Part shown: positions 38,050 through 46,355 of the stretch, one piece after another
Layout of the letters: every line of letters starts with the position of its first letter
Numbering within the stretch: the first letter of the stretch is position 1
From: Streptomyces sp. WAC08241
GTDB lineage: Bacteria; Actinomycetota; Actinomycetes; Streptomycetales; Streptomycetaceae
Reading direction: 5' to 3'
Length of the DNA: 64,000 nt
Assembly (NCBI GenBank): GCA_007858575.1
Contig: CP042279.1
Span: 4,466,501-4,530,500, forward strand
Notes under the pieces: model-generated
The model's database searches: none
What the model saw: the letters and a program-made list of their open reading frames with translations, nothing else
What the model was told of the DNA's origin: nothing
Position numbers and translations under genes: made by a program

Positions 38050-38699
38050 GTCAGCTCGTCCAGAAGTCCCACCACCGGGTCAGGACCAGCATCCCGATGA
38101 TCCCGACGTGCAGGAGGGGCGGGGCGAAGGCGAACTCGCCGAAGAAGGTCCGCACGCCCCGCCGGGGCGGGCAGCACCCCGGTCCGCATGTTGTGCGCGG
38201 TGACGGACCAGAACATCAGGAGCGTCGCGACCCAGGCCAGGCAGCACCAGAGGCAGAGCGCGTTGATCTCGTACAGCGACTGGTGCATCAGCCAGGTGCA
38301 GAAGCCGACCCCGAAGAGCGTCCCGGCGTTCAGGCCGAGCCAGAACCAGCCCCGGTAGCGGGCCCCGGCGAGCAGCCCGGCCCCGATCGCGACGACGACG
38401 GCGTACGTGACGAGCCCGAGCATCGGGTTGGGGAACCCGAACACCGCCGCCTGCTCGCTCTTCATGACGCTGCCGCAGGAGACCACCGGGTTCAGGCTGC
38501 ACCCCGGGGTGAAGCCGGGGTCCTCCAGGAGCAGGAACTTGTCGAGCGTGATCACCCAGCCGGCCAGGACGCCCGCCGCCCCGGTGACCACCAGGAGCCA
38601 GGCGAGGGCCCGGCCCGCGCCGACCGGGCCGCCGGCCTCCCGGGAGGCCTCCTCCCGCCGCTGACCCGGCACCCCGCCCCGTACGTCCACCGTCGCCAT
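38046..38699 (-). CDS. Vitamin K epoxide reductase (VKOR)-family membrane oxidoreductase
   Basis: About 217 residues, four to five membrane helices. Helix 1 is ALAWLLVVTGAAGVLAGWVITLDKFLLL. The loop Cys appear in PGCSLNPVVSCGSVMKSEQAAVFGFPNPMLGL and the redox motif in YEINALCLWCCLAWVATLLMFWSVTAHNM (CxxC). The corrected C-terminus is APPLLHVGIIGMLVLTRWWDFW. One break near 38155. Actinobacterial VKOR proteins reoxidise DsbA-like proteins and so make disulfides outside the cell. Coupling to a GH26 enzyme with at least four Cys suggests a dedicated folding partner. Confidence 0.88.
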   Translation of the reverse strand: MATVDVRGGVPGQRREEASREAGGPVGAGRALAWLLVVTGAAGVLAGWVITLDKFLLLEDPGFTPGCSLNPVVSCGSVMKSEQAAVFGFPNPMLGLVTYAVVVAIGAGLLAGARYRGWFWLGLNAGTLFGVGFCTWLMHQSLYEINALCLWCCLAWVATLLMFWSVTAHNMRTGVLPAPAGRADLLRRVRLRPAPPARRDHRDAGPDPVVGLLDELT

Positions 38700-38738
38700 G
38701 GCGCGACCCCTCTTCCCGGTTCTTCCCGCTCTTCCCGT

Positions 38739-39242
38739 TCAGCCCTGGATGCGGCGGACCGGCATCAGGACGTGGGCGCTCTCGCCGAGCATCTCCTCGT
38801 CGGAGACGAAGGCCCGCAGCCGCGCCTCGTCGACGGGCCGGCCGGGGACCGCCTCGGGCCAGGGCCGCACCGAGCAGATCAGATAGACCTTGCCGCTCTC
38901 GCGGGCCGCCGCCTGCCACTCGTCGGGCACCGGGCACTGCACCTTCAGGAACGGCAGGCTGAGCACGGCCGAACCGCCCTCGACGAGCAGCGAGGCGTTG
39001 ATCCCGGCGTCCTTCTCCAGGTCGAAGAGGCGGTCGCCGACCGAGAGGCCCATGGTCTCCAGGGCGGTCCGCATCGCCTGCTGACCGGCCTCCGGCCCGT
39101 CCCGGCCGTCGCCGAGCGAGTACGCCATGAGGAATGGCGTGCCCGCCGACTCGGCGGAGGGCTCGCTGGACCACGGGATCACCGTGAGGGTTCCCAGCGG
39201 AGAGGCGCTGCGCGCCGAGGAAGCGACGTTGGAAGTGGTCAT
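38739..39242 (-). CDS. Conserved actinobacterial protein, DUF5949-like
   Basis: An intact 167-residue soluble protein from ATG 39242: LGTLTVIPWSSEPSAESAGTPFLMAYSLGDGRDGPEAG, LFDLEKDAGINASLLVEGGSAVLSLPFLKVQCPVPDEWQAAARESGKVYLICSVRPWPEAVPGRPVDEARLRAFVSDEEML and VLMPVRRIQG. I recall this as the DUF5949 family, function unknown. A TAGCAT box seven bases before the ATG points to a leaderless message. It is divergent from the tyrosinase operon and 39 bases upstream of the VKOR-like gene. Confidence 0.75.
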   Translation of the reverse strand: MTTSNVASSARSASPLGTLTVIPWSSEPSAESAGTPFLMAYSLGDGRDGPEAGQQAMRTALETMGLSVGDRLFDLEKDAGINASLLVEGGSAVLSLPFLKVQCPVPDEWQAAARESGKVYLICSVRPWPEAVPGRPVDEARLRAFVSDEEMLGESAHVLMPVRRIQG

Positions 39243-39412
39243 GAATCGGATGCTAGTGCTCCAACCCCCTTTCCCGCGCCCCTTTCACCCGAACGGCCGA
39301 CATTCACGCGACTGGCCTTTCCGGCGCAACGAACCCGGGATTTCATCGTTGTGCCCTGAGGGCTCCCTCCGCCCGTGGCGGGGAACCCCAGCCGACCATC
39401 TGGAGATCACTG

Positions 39413-39807
39413 ATGATCGTCCCGCGCCGGGTCGCCCTGCGGTCCTCTTCGCCCTGGCCGTCACCGCCTTCACGGGCGGCGCCCTCGGCCGTGTCGCGCT
39501 CCGCGCCCCCGCCGGAGGGCCGGACGACCCCACGCCTTCGACGAGATGTACCGGGGCCGCCGGATCCTGGGGCTCTCCGGCCCCGACGGCGGGCCGGCGG
39601 CTCGTCGACGGCCGGCCGCTGCACCTGATGCGGTGCGCCGACGGCGGCTACGTCACCCCGATCGACCACTACGAGTCCTGTCCGACGCCGCTGGCCGCGG
39701 TCCGCGCGGCCGTGGACGAGCTGGGCGCCGCCCCGCTCTCCCCTGGCGGGCGCCCACGGCGCGGCCCCGGACCCGACGGAGGGAACCCGCGTGGTGTACA
39801 CGCGTAA
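39413..39807 (+). CDS. melC1: Tyrosinase copper chaperone MelC1
   Basis: Small secreted chaperone that loads copper into tyrosinase and carries it out of the cell. ATG 39413 gives a basic start (MIVPRRVAL), then in other frames the hydrophobic signal LFALAVTAFTGGALGRVAL, the conserved FDEMYRGRRILGLSG and LVDGRPLHLMRCADGGYVTPIDHYESCPTPLAAVRAAVDELGAAPLSP. Breaks lie near 39435, 39540 and 39590. The raw frame ends at TAA 39805-39807, overlapping melC2 by 17 bases. Signal, Cys and DExYxGRRI motif are those of MelC1. Confidence 0.88.
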
Positions 39808-40655
39808 GAACCAGCGCGACCTGACCGGCGCCGAGCGCCGCAGGTTCGTCGCCGCCGTCCTGGAGCTCAAGCGCACCGGGGCGTACGACCGCTTCGTCCG
39901 CACCCACATCGACCACTACGTGGCCGACGGGGAGGGCGGGCTGCGGGTCGCGCACATGACGCCGAGCTTCCTGCCCTGGCACCGGAAGTTCCTGCTGGAG
40001 TTCGAGACGGCGCTGCGCCGGATCGACCCCGCGGTGTCCGTCCCGTACTGGGACTGGACCCGGGACGACAGCCCGGCCTCGTCGATCTGGGGCGAGGACT
40101 TCATGGGCGGCAACGGGCGCCGGTCCGACCTCCAGGTGATGACCGGCCCCTTCGCGCACTCCTCCGGCCGCTGGACCGTCACCCAGTCGATGACCGAGGG
40201 ACGCTTCCTGACCAGGGACTTCGGGCGCCCCCGCGATCCGATCACGCTCCCCACCCAGGCCCAGTTGGAGGAGGTGATGCGGGAGCGGGTGTACGACGTG
40301 ACGCCCTGGAACTCGACGAGCCCGTCCGGCTTCCGCAACCGCCTGGAGGGCTGGTCGCCGGGCAGGGCAACGACCGGTTCCGGATCCACAACCGGGTGCA
40401 CCGCTGGGTCGGCGGCCTGATGCTCGGCGGCGGCTCGGTGAACGACCCGGTCTTCTGGCTGCACCACGCCTTCGTGGACCTGGTCTGGTCGCGCTGGCAG
40501 CAGCGGAACCCCGGGGCCGCCTACCTGCCGGCGGAACCGCCGCCGCTGGGCGACGGGCAGTACCGCAAGGTGGTCGCCCGGCACCAGGCGATGGCTCCCT
40601 GGGGGTGACCCCGGCCTCGATGTTCGACCACAGCCGGATCTACAAGTACGCCTGA
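39791..40655 (+). CDS. melC2: Tyrosinase MelC2
   Basis: Type-3 copper monooxygenase that oxidises tyrosine and DOPA to quinones for melanin. Starts at GTG 39791 behind GGAGGG: VVYTRKNQRDLTGAERRRFV. CuA His lie in RTHIDHYVADG, LRVAHMTPSFLPWHRKFLLEFE; CuB His in IHNRVHRWVGGLMLGGGSVNDPVFWLHHAFVDLVWSRWQ. Other signatures are VPYWDWTRDDSP and YDVTPWNSTSPSGFRNRLEGW. Breaks lie near 40365 and 40605. There is no signal peptide of its own, as usual for export with MelC1. A weak hairpin (GTCCCCC/GGGGGAC, 40685-40712) follows. Confidence 0.95.
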
Positions 40656-40732
40656 GCCGCCGCGCACGGAGCCCGTACGCGCGCGTCCCCCGGTCCGGTC
40701 GGAGCGGGGGACACGCGGGAGGGAGCGGGGGA

Positions 40733-41017
40733 TCAGCCGCCGTAGCCGCCGTCCTCGTCACGGTCGTCCTCGCCGTCGCTGACGTTGGCGCAGGTGTTGC
40801 CGAAGGCCGGGTTCAGCAGGCCGATGACGTTGACGGTGTTGCCGCAGAGGTTGACCGGGACGTGGACCGGGACCTGGAGGACGTTGCCCGAGAGGACACC
40901 GGGCGAGTGGGCGGCGACGGCCTCGGCGCCCGAGTCGGCGACGGCCAGGCCGGCTCCGCTGAGGGCCACGGCACTGGTGCCGGCGAGAACAGCGGCAGCC
41001 TTCGCGATGCGAGACAT
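40733..41017 (-). CDS. Short chaplin with acidic Gly/Tyr tail
   Basis: Secreted amyloid-forming surface protein of aerial hyphae. ATG 41017; signal peptide MSRIAKAAAVLAGTSAVALSGAGLAVA; chaplin domain HSPGVLSGNVLQVPVHVPVNLCGNTVNVIGLLNPAFGNTC with the conserved Cys pair. The frame is intact. Unlike ordinary short chaplins, which stop soon after the second Cys, it continues with an acidic, Gly-rich tail (ANVSDGEDDRDEDGGYGG). That tail resembles the GGYGGDDDGGYG segment of the adjacent LPETG protein. About 277 bases to the next gene hold its promoter region and no other gene. Confidence 0.92.
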   Translation of the reverse strand: MSRIAKAAAVLAGTSAVALSGAGLAVADSGAEAVAAHSPGVLSGNVLQVPVHVPVNLCGNTVNVIGLLNPAFGNTCANVSDGEDDRDEDGGYGG

Positions 41018-41296
41018 CAAGAACTCCTTGGACGGGGAAAGCGACCGCAGGAATCACGGCCGTCATGCCCGTTCAACGCGGGGCGGCGGCACGGGACACG
41101 GCCATTGGGCCGAACGGGAAGAAGGAAAGAAGAAAAATGGCCCGTGGACTGGAATTCCGTCCGTCGCCGGATACGACGGAACGGCTCCGGTCCGCGGGCC
41201 GCGGCCATGCGACGAGCCTTCTCTTGCAACGATCGACGGCCCCCGGGGTGGCGGGAGGGACCGTCCCTTCACCCGCGCGGTCGGCGGTGACGGGGG

Positions 41297-42126
41297 TCAG
41301 TGACGGCGGGCGACCCGTCCGCCGCGGACGTAGACCACGGCGCCGCCGATGACGAGCGCGGCACTGATCGCGGCCGCCCCCATGAGCGCGGGCTCGCTAC
41401 CGGTCTCGGGGAGCTGCGGCGGGGTGGTGGGGGCTTCGTCGGCGGGGTGGCGGGAGGCGTCGTGGGCGGGGTGGTCGTCGGCGGAGTCGTCGGCGGCGTG
41501 GTGGGAGGCGTCGTCGGCGGCTTCGTCGGCGGGGTGGTCGGAGGCGTCGTCGGCGGGGTCGTCGGCGGCTTCGTGGGACCACAGCTCGGCTTCGGGTGAC
41601 CGGGCTCGGGGTGCTCGCAGTCCCCCGGCTTCGGCGGGTACGTCGGCGGAGTGGTCGTCGGCGGCGTCGTGGGGGCGTCGTCGGCGGGGTGGTGGGGGCG
41701 TGGTGGGAGGGGTCGTCGGCGGCGTCGTGGGGGCGTCGTCGGCGGGTGCGTGGGGGCGTGGTCGGGGGCTTCGTGGAGGGGTGGTCGGGGGCTTCGTCGG
41801 CGGGTGCGAGGGCTCCTCGCCGTAACCGCCGTCGTCGTCCCCGCCGTAACCGCCGTCGTCCCCGCCGCCGTCCTGGCCGTAGCCGTCGTCCTGGCCCCCG
41901 CGTGGCCGCAGAGGTTCCCGACGGCCGCCGCCGCGGCGCCGCCCTTCTCCGCGAGCCTGCCGCAGACGTCGACCGGCAGGGGCCCTGGACGTGTCCGGCC
42001 GCGCTCGGACCCGGTCCGTCGCCCGGGCCGGCGTGGGAGCTCGCGGCAGGCGAATCCGCCGCTCAGCGACAGGATTCCGGTCGCTGCCGCCGCGGTGAGT
42101 ACTTTCCTGCTGATGATGGACCGCAT
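41297..42126 (-). CDS. LPETG cell-wall-anchored surface protein with Pro/Thr stalk
   Basis: About 275 residues from ATG 42126. Signal peptide MRSIISRKVLTAAAATGILSLSGGFA. Then a short domain with two Cys (VDVCGRLAEKGGAAAAAVGNLCGH), an Asp/Gly/Tyr-rich segment (GGDDGGYGGDDDGGYGEEPS) and a long PPTTPP/PPTKPP stalk. The sorting signal is LPETG, followed by a membrane helix (ALMGAAAISAALVIGGAVVYV) and a basic tail (RGGRVARRH). Breaks lie near 42050, 41900 and within the stalk (41650-41820). A sortase would join it to the wall. The signal peptide is chaplin-like, but the chaplin core is missing. Confidence 0.8.
41410..41810 (-). repeat. PPT-coding low-complexity repeat (surface-protein stalk)
   Basis: Many imperfect 12-15 base units encoding PPTT/PPTKPP on the minus strand. 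Frames slip several times within the tract, so its real length and copy number are uncertain. Confidence 0.8.
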
Positions 42127-42352
42127 ACCGCTCTTCCTCTGAGAAAAGGAGAGGCCGACGAGGCTCCCCCTCGCTCCGACCGGCCCGGTGCCCACCGACG
42201 TGCGCGGGGACTGGCGAGAGAGTAGGAGTCGGAGCGGGGTGCGGAGCATGGGCCACACGGCAGATGATCTGAAAATCATTCGATCAGCCGACCGTGGGGA
42301 ACGGGGCGCGCCGGCCCCGGAATGCCCCTGGGACAGCCGTACTGAAGGTGCG

Positions 42353-42634
42353 TCAGCCGCCCAGCGGAAGGCCGCCGGCGAGCGGGAGGCCGCCGATCAG
42401 CGGGGCGCCCTTGGTGACGTCGTTGAGCTGGCCCGCCGCGTCCGTGACGGACTTCACCGGGGAGCCCTCGGTGGTGCTGCTCAGCACGTCCGTCTTCAGG
42501 CCGTTGGCGGCGATCGCCTCCAGGCCGCCGTTCAGGCTGGTGGGGGTGAGCGCCTCCGTGGCCATGGCGGGCGCGGCGGCACCCAGGGCCATCAGCGAAC
42601 CGGCGACGACCGCGGCGACCTTGGTGGGCTTCAT
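42353..42634 (-). CDS. Small secreted protein, hydrophobic, unknown function
   Basis: An intact 93-residue protein from ATG 42634 with GGAAGGA upstream. Signal peptide MKPTKVAAVVAGSLMALGAAAPAMA; mature part EALTPTSLNGGLEAIAANGLKTDVLSSTTEGSPVKSVTDAAGQLNDVTKGAPLIGG with a Leu/Gly/Pro-rich end (LPLAGGLPLGG). No Cys. Its signal peptide and size match the chaplins around it, but it lacks the chaplin core. It may be another component of the hydrophobic hyphal layer. Confidence 0.75.
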   Translation of the reverse strand: MKPTKVAAVVAGSLMALGAAAPAMATEALTPTSLNGGLEAIAANGLKTDVLSSTTEGSPVKSVTDAAGQLNDVTKGAPLIGGLPLAGGLPLGG

Positions 42635-43078
42635 GGGGTGAATCCTTCCTCTGGCTTTCAAGTCACTTTTCGCACAGGGTTCTTGGACGAATCCCGTACG
42701 CGTTCTCCTCCTGTAACGAGAAGTCGGCTTTCCGGAAACTCCGGGAGGAAGGATTTCTCGGCACTGCACCCGATCGATGAAACCGGTCCCGTGCGCCGAC
42801 CGCACACGCGTTCCCCTCCGCGCGGACCGGCGGACCGCCACCCCGGGAGGCCTGCGGCTATAGCCCTCCGCGACCGTGGAACTACTGAGCGCCACGCATC
42901 CGTTCGGGTGAATCCCCCTCCCGCCCTGCCCCGGAAAGGGGCGTACGCCGTTGCACCGGGCGGCGCGCGGAAGTGCGCCCGAGCGAGTGCCGACCCCATG
43001 ACGACGAGGAAGGCCGGTGCGCCCGTCCCTGGTGGAACGGGCGCACCGGCCTCGAAAGGACCGAACGGACGTGCCGGA
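42635..43078. other. Intergenic region with chaplin terminator
   Basis: 444 bases without a gene I can support. At 43011-43052 there is a perfect 16-base hairpin (AGGCCGGTGCGCCCGT / ACGGGCGCACCGGCCT), right after the chaplin stop at 43079 on the minus strand, which should terminate that gene. The rest carries the promoter region of the small secreted protein. Confidence 0.75.
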
Positions 43079-43317
43079 TCAGTCGTTGGCGCAGACGTTG
43101 CCGAAGGCCGGGTTCAGGAGACCGATGACGTCGACGGTGTTGCCGCAGACGTTGACCGGGATGTGGATCGGGACCTGGGCGACGTTGCCCGAGAGCACAC
43201 CGGGGAGTGCACGGCCGCGGCCTCGGCGCCGGCGTCGGCGACGGCGGCACCCGCGGTACCGGCGACGGCCGCGGCGGCGCTCGCGGTCAGGACAACGGCC
43301 TTGGCGATACGGGACAT
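43079..43317 (-). CDS. Short chaplin
   Basis: ATG 43317; signal peptide MSRIAKAVVLTASAAAAVAGTAGAAVA; then HSPGVLSGNVAQVPIHIPVNVCGNTVDVIGLLNPAFGNVCAND-stop after restoring one G near 43202 (CCGGGGAG in place of CCGGGGGAG on the plus strand). This is the standard short chaplin of about 79 residues with two Cys. It is one of three in the window. Confidence 0.92.
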
Positions 43318-43697
43318 GGGGATGTGCTCCTCGATCGAATTCATACGGCTCGGACTGCGCGGACTGAACGGTCCGACTCCCTCAACAACGCCTCCGATTT
43401 CCATCGGTTGCTCTCCCGAACGGTGACGTCCGGCCCTCCTCTGGGCCGAAAGGGGTCATTCGCGTGTCCGGACGCGGAATGGCGCAACACGCACAACGAG
43501 GAACGGGCCACGGAGATACGGGAGTTAGCGATACCGGTCATCTCGTGCTTACTATCGCCCCGCTTCGGGGTTATAACTTTCTCGAACGTTGCTTCCGGGC
43601 CGGCCGCGCGTTCACTCCTTTCGTGCGGACCACACCTTCCTCCCTCCCGGCCTTCGCGGGTCTTCCCTTCCTTCTCTCATCAAAGCGGAGAACCTGT
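43318..43697. other. Divergent promoter region before the exopolysaccharide operon
   Basis: 380 bases without a clear gene, less GC-rich than the surroundings. They separate a chaplin from the exopolysaccharide operon. A small hairpin CCCCGCTTCGGGG at about 43557-43569 is followed by TTATAACTT. This is the only large promoter-like space before the eight-gene operon. Confidence 0.5.
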
Positions 43698-43766
43698 ATG
43701 CGGAATTCAGCGGCTCTCGTCGTGCCCCGGGGTGCGTCGGCCGCCCGGGCGGACGTGCGGGGCTGA
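43698..43766 (+). CDS. Possible 22-codon leader ORF before the exopolysaccharide operon
   Basis: ATG 43698 to TGA 43764-43766 (MRNSAALVVPRGASAARADVRG), ending one base before the GTG of the first glycosyltransferase. A weak GGAGAA lies upstream. It could be a short coupled leader peptide, or the true N-terminus of the glycosyltransferase if a base is missing. Confidence 0.3.
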   Translation: MRNSAALVVPRGASAARADVRG

Positions 43767-43767
43767 C

Positions 43768-44899
43768 GTGCTGTCACCATCCGACACGGACCCGGGGTCC
43801 GTCACCGTCCTGCACGCGGTCCAGCCCGGCGACGGCGGGGTCGCCCGCGTGGTCGTCGACCTCGTCCGCGTCCAGCGCGCCGCCGGCCTGCGGGTCGCCG
43901 TCGCCTGCCCGCCCGGCACCGACCTGTCCGCCGCCGCCCGGGCCGAGGGGGCGGAGGTCCACGACTGGCGGGCCGGCTGCGACCCCGGCCCCGCCCTCGT
44001 CCGCGAGACGGCGTCCCTGGCCCGGCTCGTCCGCGCGGTCGGGCCCGACCTCGTCCACGCGCACAGCGCCAAGGCGGGGCTGTGCGCCCGGCTCGTCGTG
44101 CGGGGGCGGATCCCCACGGTGTACCAGCCGCACGCCTGGTCCTTCGAGGCGGTGCGGGGACGACCGCCGCGCTCGCCCGGAGCTGGGAGCGGTTCGGCGC
44201 CCGCTGGACCGACCGGATCCTCTGCGTGAGCGAGGCCGAGCGGCGCACCGGCGAGGCGGCCGGGATCGAGGCGGACTGGTCGGTCGTCCACAACGGCGTG
44301 GACACGGCCCGGTTCGCGAACGACGGCCCGCCCCGCAACCCGGCCCCCACGGTCGTCTGCGTGGGCCGGCTCTGCCGCCAGAAGGGACAGGACGTGCTGC
44401 TGGCCGCCTGGCCCGCCGTCCTCGCGGAGGTGCCCGCGGCCCGGCTCGTCCTGGTCGGCGACGGCCCGGACGCGGAGGCGCTGCGGGCCGCCGCGGGCCC
44501 TCGGTGCGGTTCGCCGGGGCCGTCGGGGACACCGCCCCTGGTACCGGGCCGCCGACGTGGTCGTCCTGCCGTCCCGCTGGAGGGCATGGCGCTCGCGCCC
44601 CTGGAGGCCATGGCCGGCGGCCGGCCCGTCGTCGTCAGCGACGTCGACGGGGCCCGGGAGAGCCTGCCGCCCGCCCACGAACCCCTGTGCCTGGTCCCGC
44701 CCGAGGACCCGGCCGCGCTCGCCGCTGCCCTCGGCCGCCTCCTCGGCAGGCCGGAGCTGCGGCACCGCCTGGGCCGGGAGGCCCACGAGCACGTCCTCAG
44801 CAGTTTCGACGTCCGGCGCACCGGCGCGGCCGTCGCGGACCTCTACCGCGAGCTGGCCGGGGTGCGGGGGCCGAGCACAGAGAGCCGATCGCACAGTGA
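43768..44899 (+). CDS. GT4-family glycosyltransferase, exopolysaccharide operon
   Basis: GT-B fold. From GTG 43768: SVTVLHAVQPGDGGVARVVVDLVRVQRAAGLRVAVACPPG, DLVHAHSAKAGLCARLVVRGRIPTVYQPHAWSFEAV (N domain), WSVVHNGVDTARF, PTVVCVGRLCRQKGQDVLLAAWPAV, RLVLVGDGPDAEALRAAAG and VVVLPSRWEGMALAPLEAMAGGRPVVVSDVDGARE (EX7E donor motif). Breaks lie near 44155, 44505, 44545 and 44865. Corrected, it ends HREPIAQ at 44899, overlapping the next GTG. It adds a sugar to the lipid-linked repeat unit at the inner membrane face. Confidence 0.88.
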
Positions 44900-46353
44900 C
44901 CACGGAAAGCACCAGCGTCCCTCTCGCCGGGCCCCTGGCCCACGGCGGGCTAGGGCCGGGCCTTCGGCCTCGCCTCCCTCGCGCCGCCCCGCGGCGCCCC
45001 CGGTCGGCTCGCGCCGCCGCGCCGGCGCCGCTCCCGGACCCGCCCGCGGTCCGGCGCGGCACCGCTCGTGGCGGTCGACGCCCTGGCGGTCGTCGCGGCC
45101 GCCTCGGTGCTGAGCGCCGCCCACCACGACCTCCGGCTCGTCCTGCCGGTCCTGGCGCTCGTCCTGCTCCTCGACGGGCACGCCGGGCTCCACCGCCCGG
45201 CCGCGCACGTCCGGGCCCTGGACGAGCTGCCCGCGCTCGCCTCCCGCGCCGGGGTCGCCTGGTGCCTGGCGGCGGCGGGGATCGCCGCGTACTCCGCGCA
45301 CCTGGCGGTCGGACCGCTGCGGCTGTGCGCCGCGTACGCCGTCCACGTCGTCCTCGTCTGCGCGGTCCGCGCCCTCGTCCTCGGCCGGCGGCGCCGGGTC
45401 GCGCGGGCCCACCCCGGTCGGCGCTGGTCGTCGGCGGGACGGGCGACGCGCGCCGGTTCGCGGCGGCGGCCGCCCAGCACCCCGAGTACGGGGTGCGGCC
45501 GGTCGGGATCGTCGGCGTGCCGGAGCGGGCGGCGTCCCCGGCCGCCCGGGGAGGCCGGTCTCCCGGTCCTCACCACGACCGAGGAGATCCACCGGGCCGT
45601 CATCCAGAACACCGTGTGCGACGCCGTGTTCCTGGACGACGACCCGGGCCTGGTGACCCTCTTCCAGCAGTACGGCTGCACCACCTGGCGGGTCGGCGGA
45701 CCGCGCCCGGACGGGCCGATGGGCGAACACATGTGGGGGTACGCCTGGCACCGGATCGTCCCGCTGGACGAGCGGCGCGGCCTGACCGCCAAGCGGGCCC
45801 TCGACATCGCCTTCGCCGCCCCCGCGCTCGTGCTCGCGCTGCCCGTGCTGCTGCTCTGCGCGCTGGCCGTGCGCCTCTCGGACGGTCCCGGGGTCCTGTT
45901 CCGGCAGGAGCGGGTGGGCCAGCACGGGCGCCCCTTCACGCTGCTCAAGTTCCGTACGCTCCGCCCCTCGGACGACACCGAGTCGGCGACCCGCTGGAAC
46001 GTGGCGGGCGACCGGCGGATGAGCGCGGCCGGGGCTTCCTGCGGAAGACCTCGCTCGACGAGCTGCCGCAACTGTGGAACGTGCTGCGCGGGGACATGAG
46101 CCTGGTCGGGCCCCGGCCGGAACGCCCGTACTTCGTCGCCCAGTTCAGCAAGACCCACGCCGGATACGCGGCCCGCCACCGGATGCCGGTGGGACTCACC
46201 GGGCTCGCGCAGGTGCACGGCCTGCGGGGCGACACCTCGATCGAGGACCGCTGCCGCTTCGACAACCACTACATCGACCACTGGTCGCTCTGGCAGGACG
46301 TCTGCATCCTGCTGCGCACGGCCGCCGAACTCGTCCGACCCACGGGGAGCTGA
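44896..46353 (+). CDS. Priming undecaprenyl-phosphate sugar transferase (WbaP/CpsE-like)
   Basis: Initiates repeat-unit synthesis by moving a sugar-1-phosphate to undecaprenyl phosphate. GTG 44896 overlaps the preceding stop. N-terminal half: four membrane helices (LVAVDALAVVAAASVLSAAHHD, ASRAGVAWCLAAAGIAAYSA, LCAAYAVHVVLVCAVRALVLG) and a Rossmann-like domain (ALVVGGTGDARRFAAAAAQHPEYGVRPVGIVG). C-terminal catalytic domain: RGLTAKRALDIAFAAPALVLALPVLLLCALAVRLSDGPGVLFRQERVGQHGRPFTLLKFRTL, FLRKTSLDELPQLWNVLRGDMSLVGPRPERP and GLTGLAQVHGLRGDT. Breaks lie near 45060, 45415, 45540 and 46033. Confidence 0.92.
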   Translation: MTTESTSVPLAGPLAHGGLGPGLRPRLPRAAPRRPRSARAAAPAPLPDPPAVRRGTARGGRRPGGRRGRLGAERRPPRPPARPAGPGARPAPRRARRAPPPGRARPGPGRAARARLPRRGRLVPGGGGDRRVLRAPGGRTAAAVRRVRRPRRPRLRGPRPRPRPAAPGRAGPPRSALVVGGTGDARRFAAAAAQHPEYGVRPVGIVGVPERAASPAARGGRSPGPHHDRGDPPGRHPEHRVRRRVPGRRPGPGDPLPAVRLHHLAGRRTAPGRADGRTHVGVRLAPDRPAGRAARPDRQAGPRHRLRRPRARARAARAAALRAGRAPLGRSRGPVPAGAGGPARAPLHAAQVPYAPPLGRHRVGDPLERGGRPADERGRGFLRKTSLDELPQLWNVLRGDMSLVGPRPERPYFVAQFSKTHAGYAARHRMPVGLTGLAQVHGLRGDTSIEDRCRFDNHYIDHWSLWQDVCILLRTAAELVRPTGS

Positions 46354-46355
46354 GG

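Noticed and set aside
41297..42126. Long chaplin (ChpA-C type)
   Set aside because: The signal peptide and wall anchor fit, but the chaplin core (CGNTVNVIGLLNPAFGN type) is not found in any frame; only a short two-Cys motif is present.
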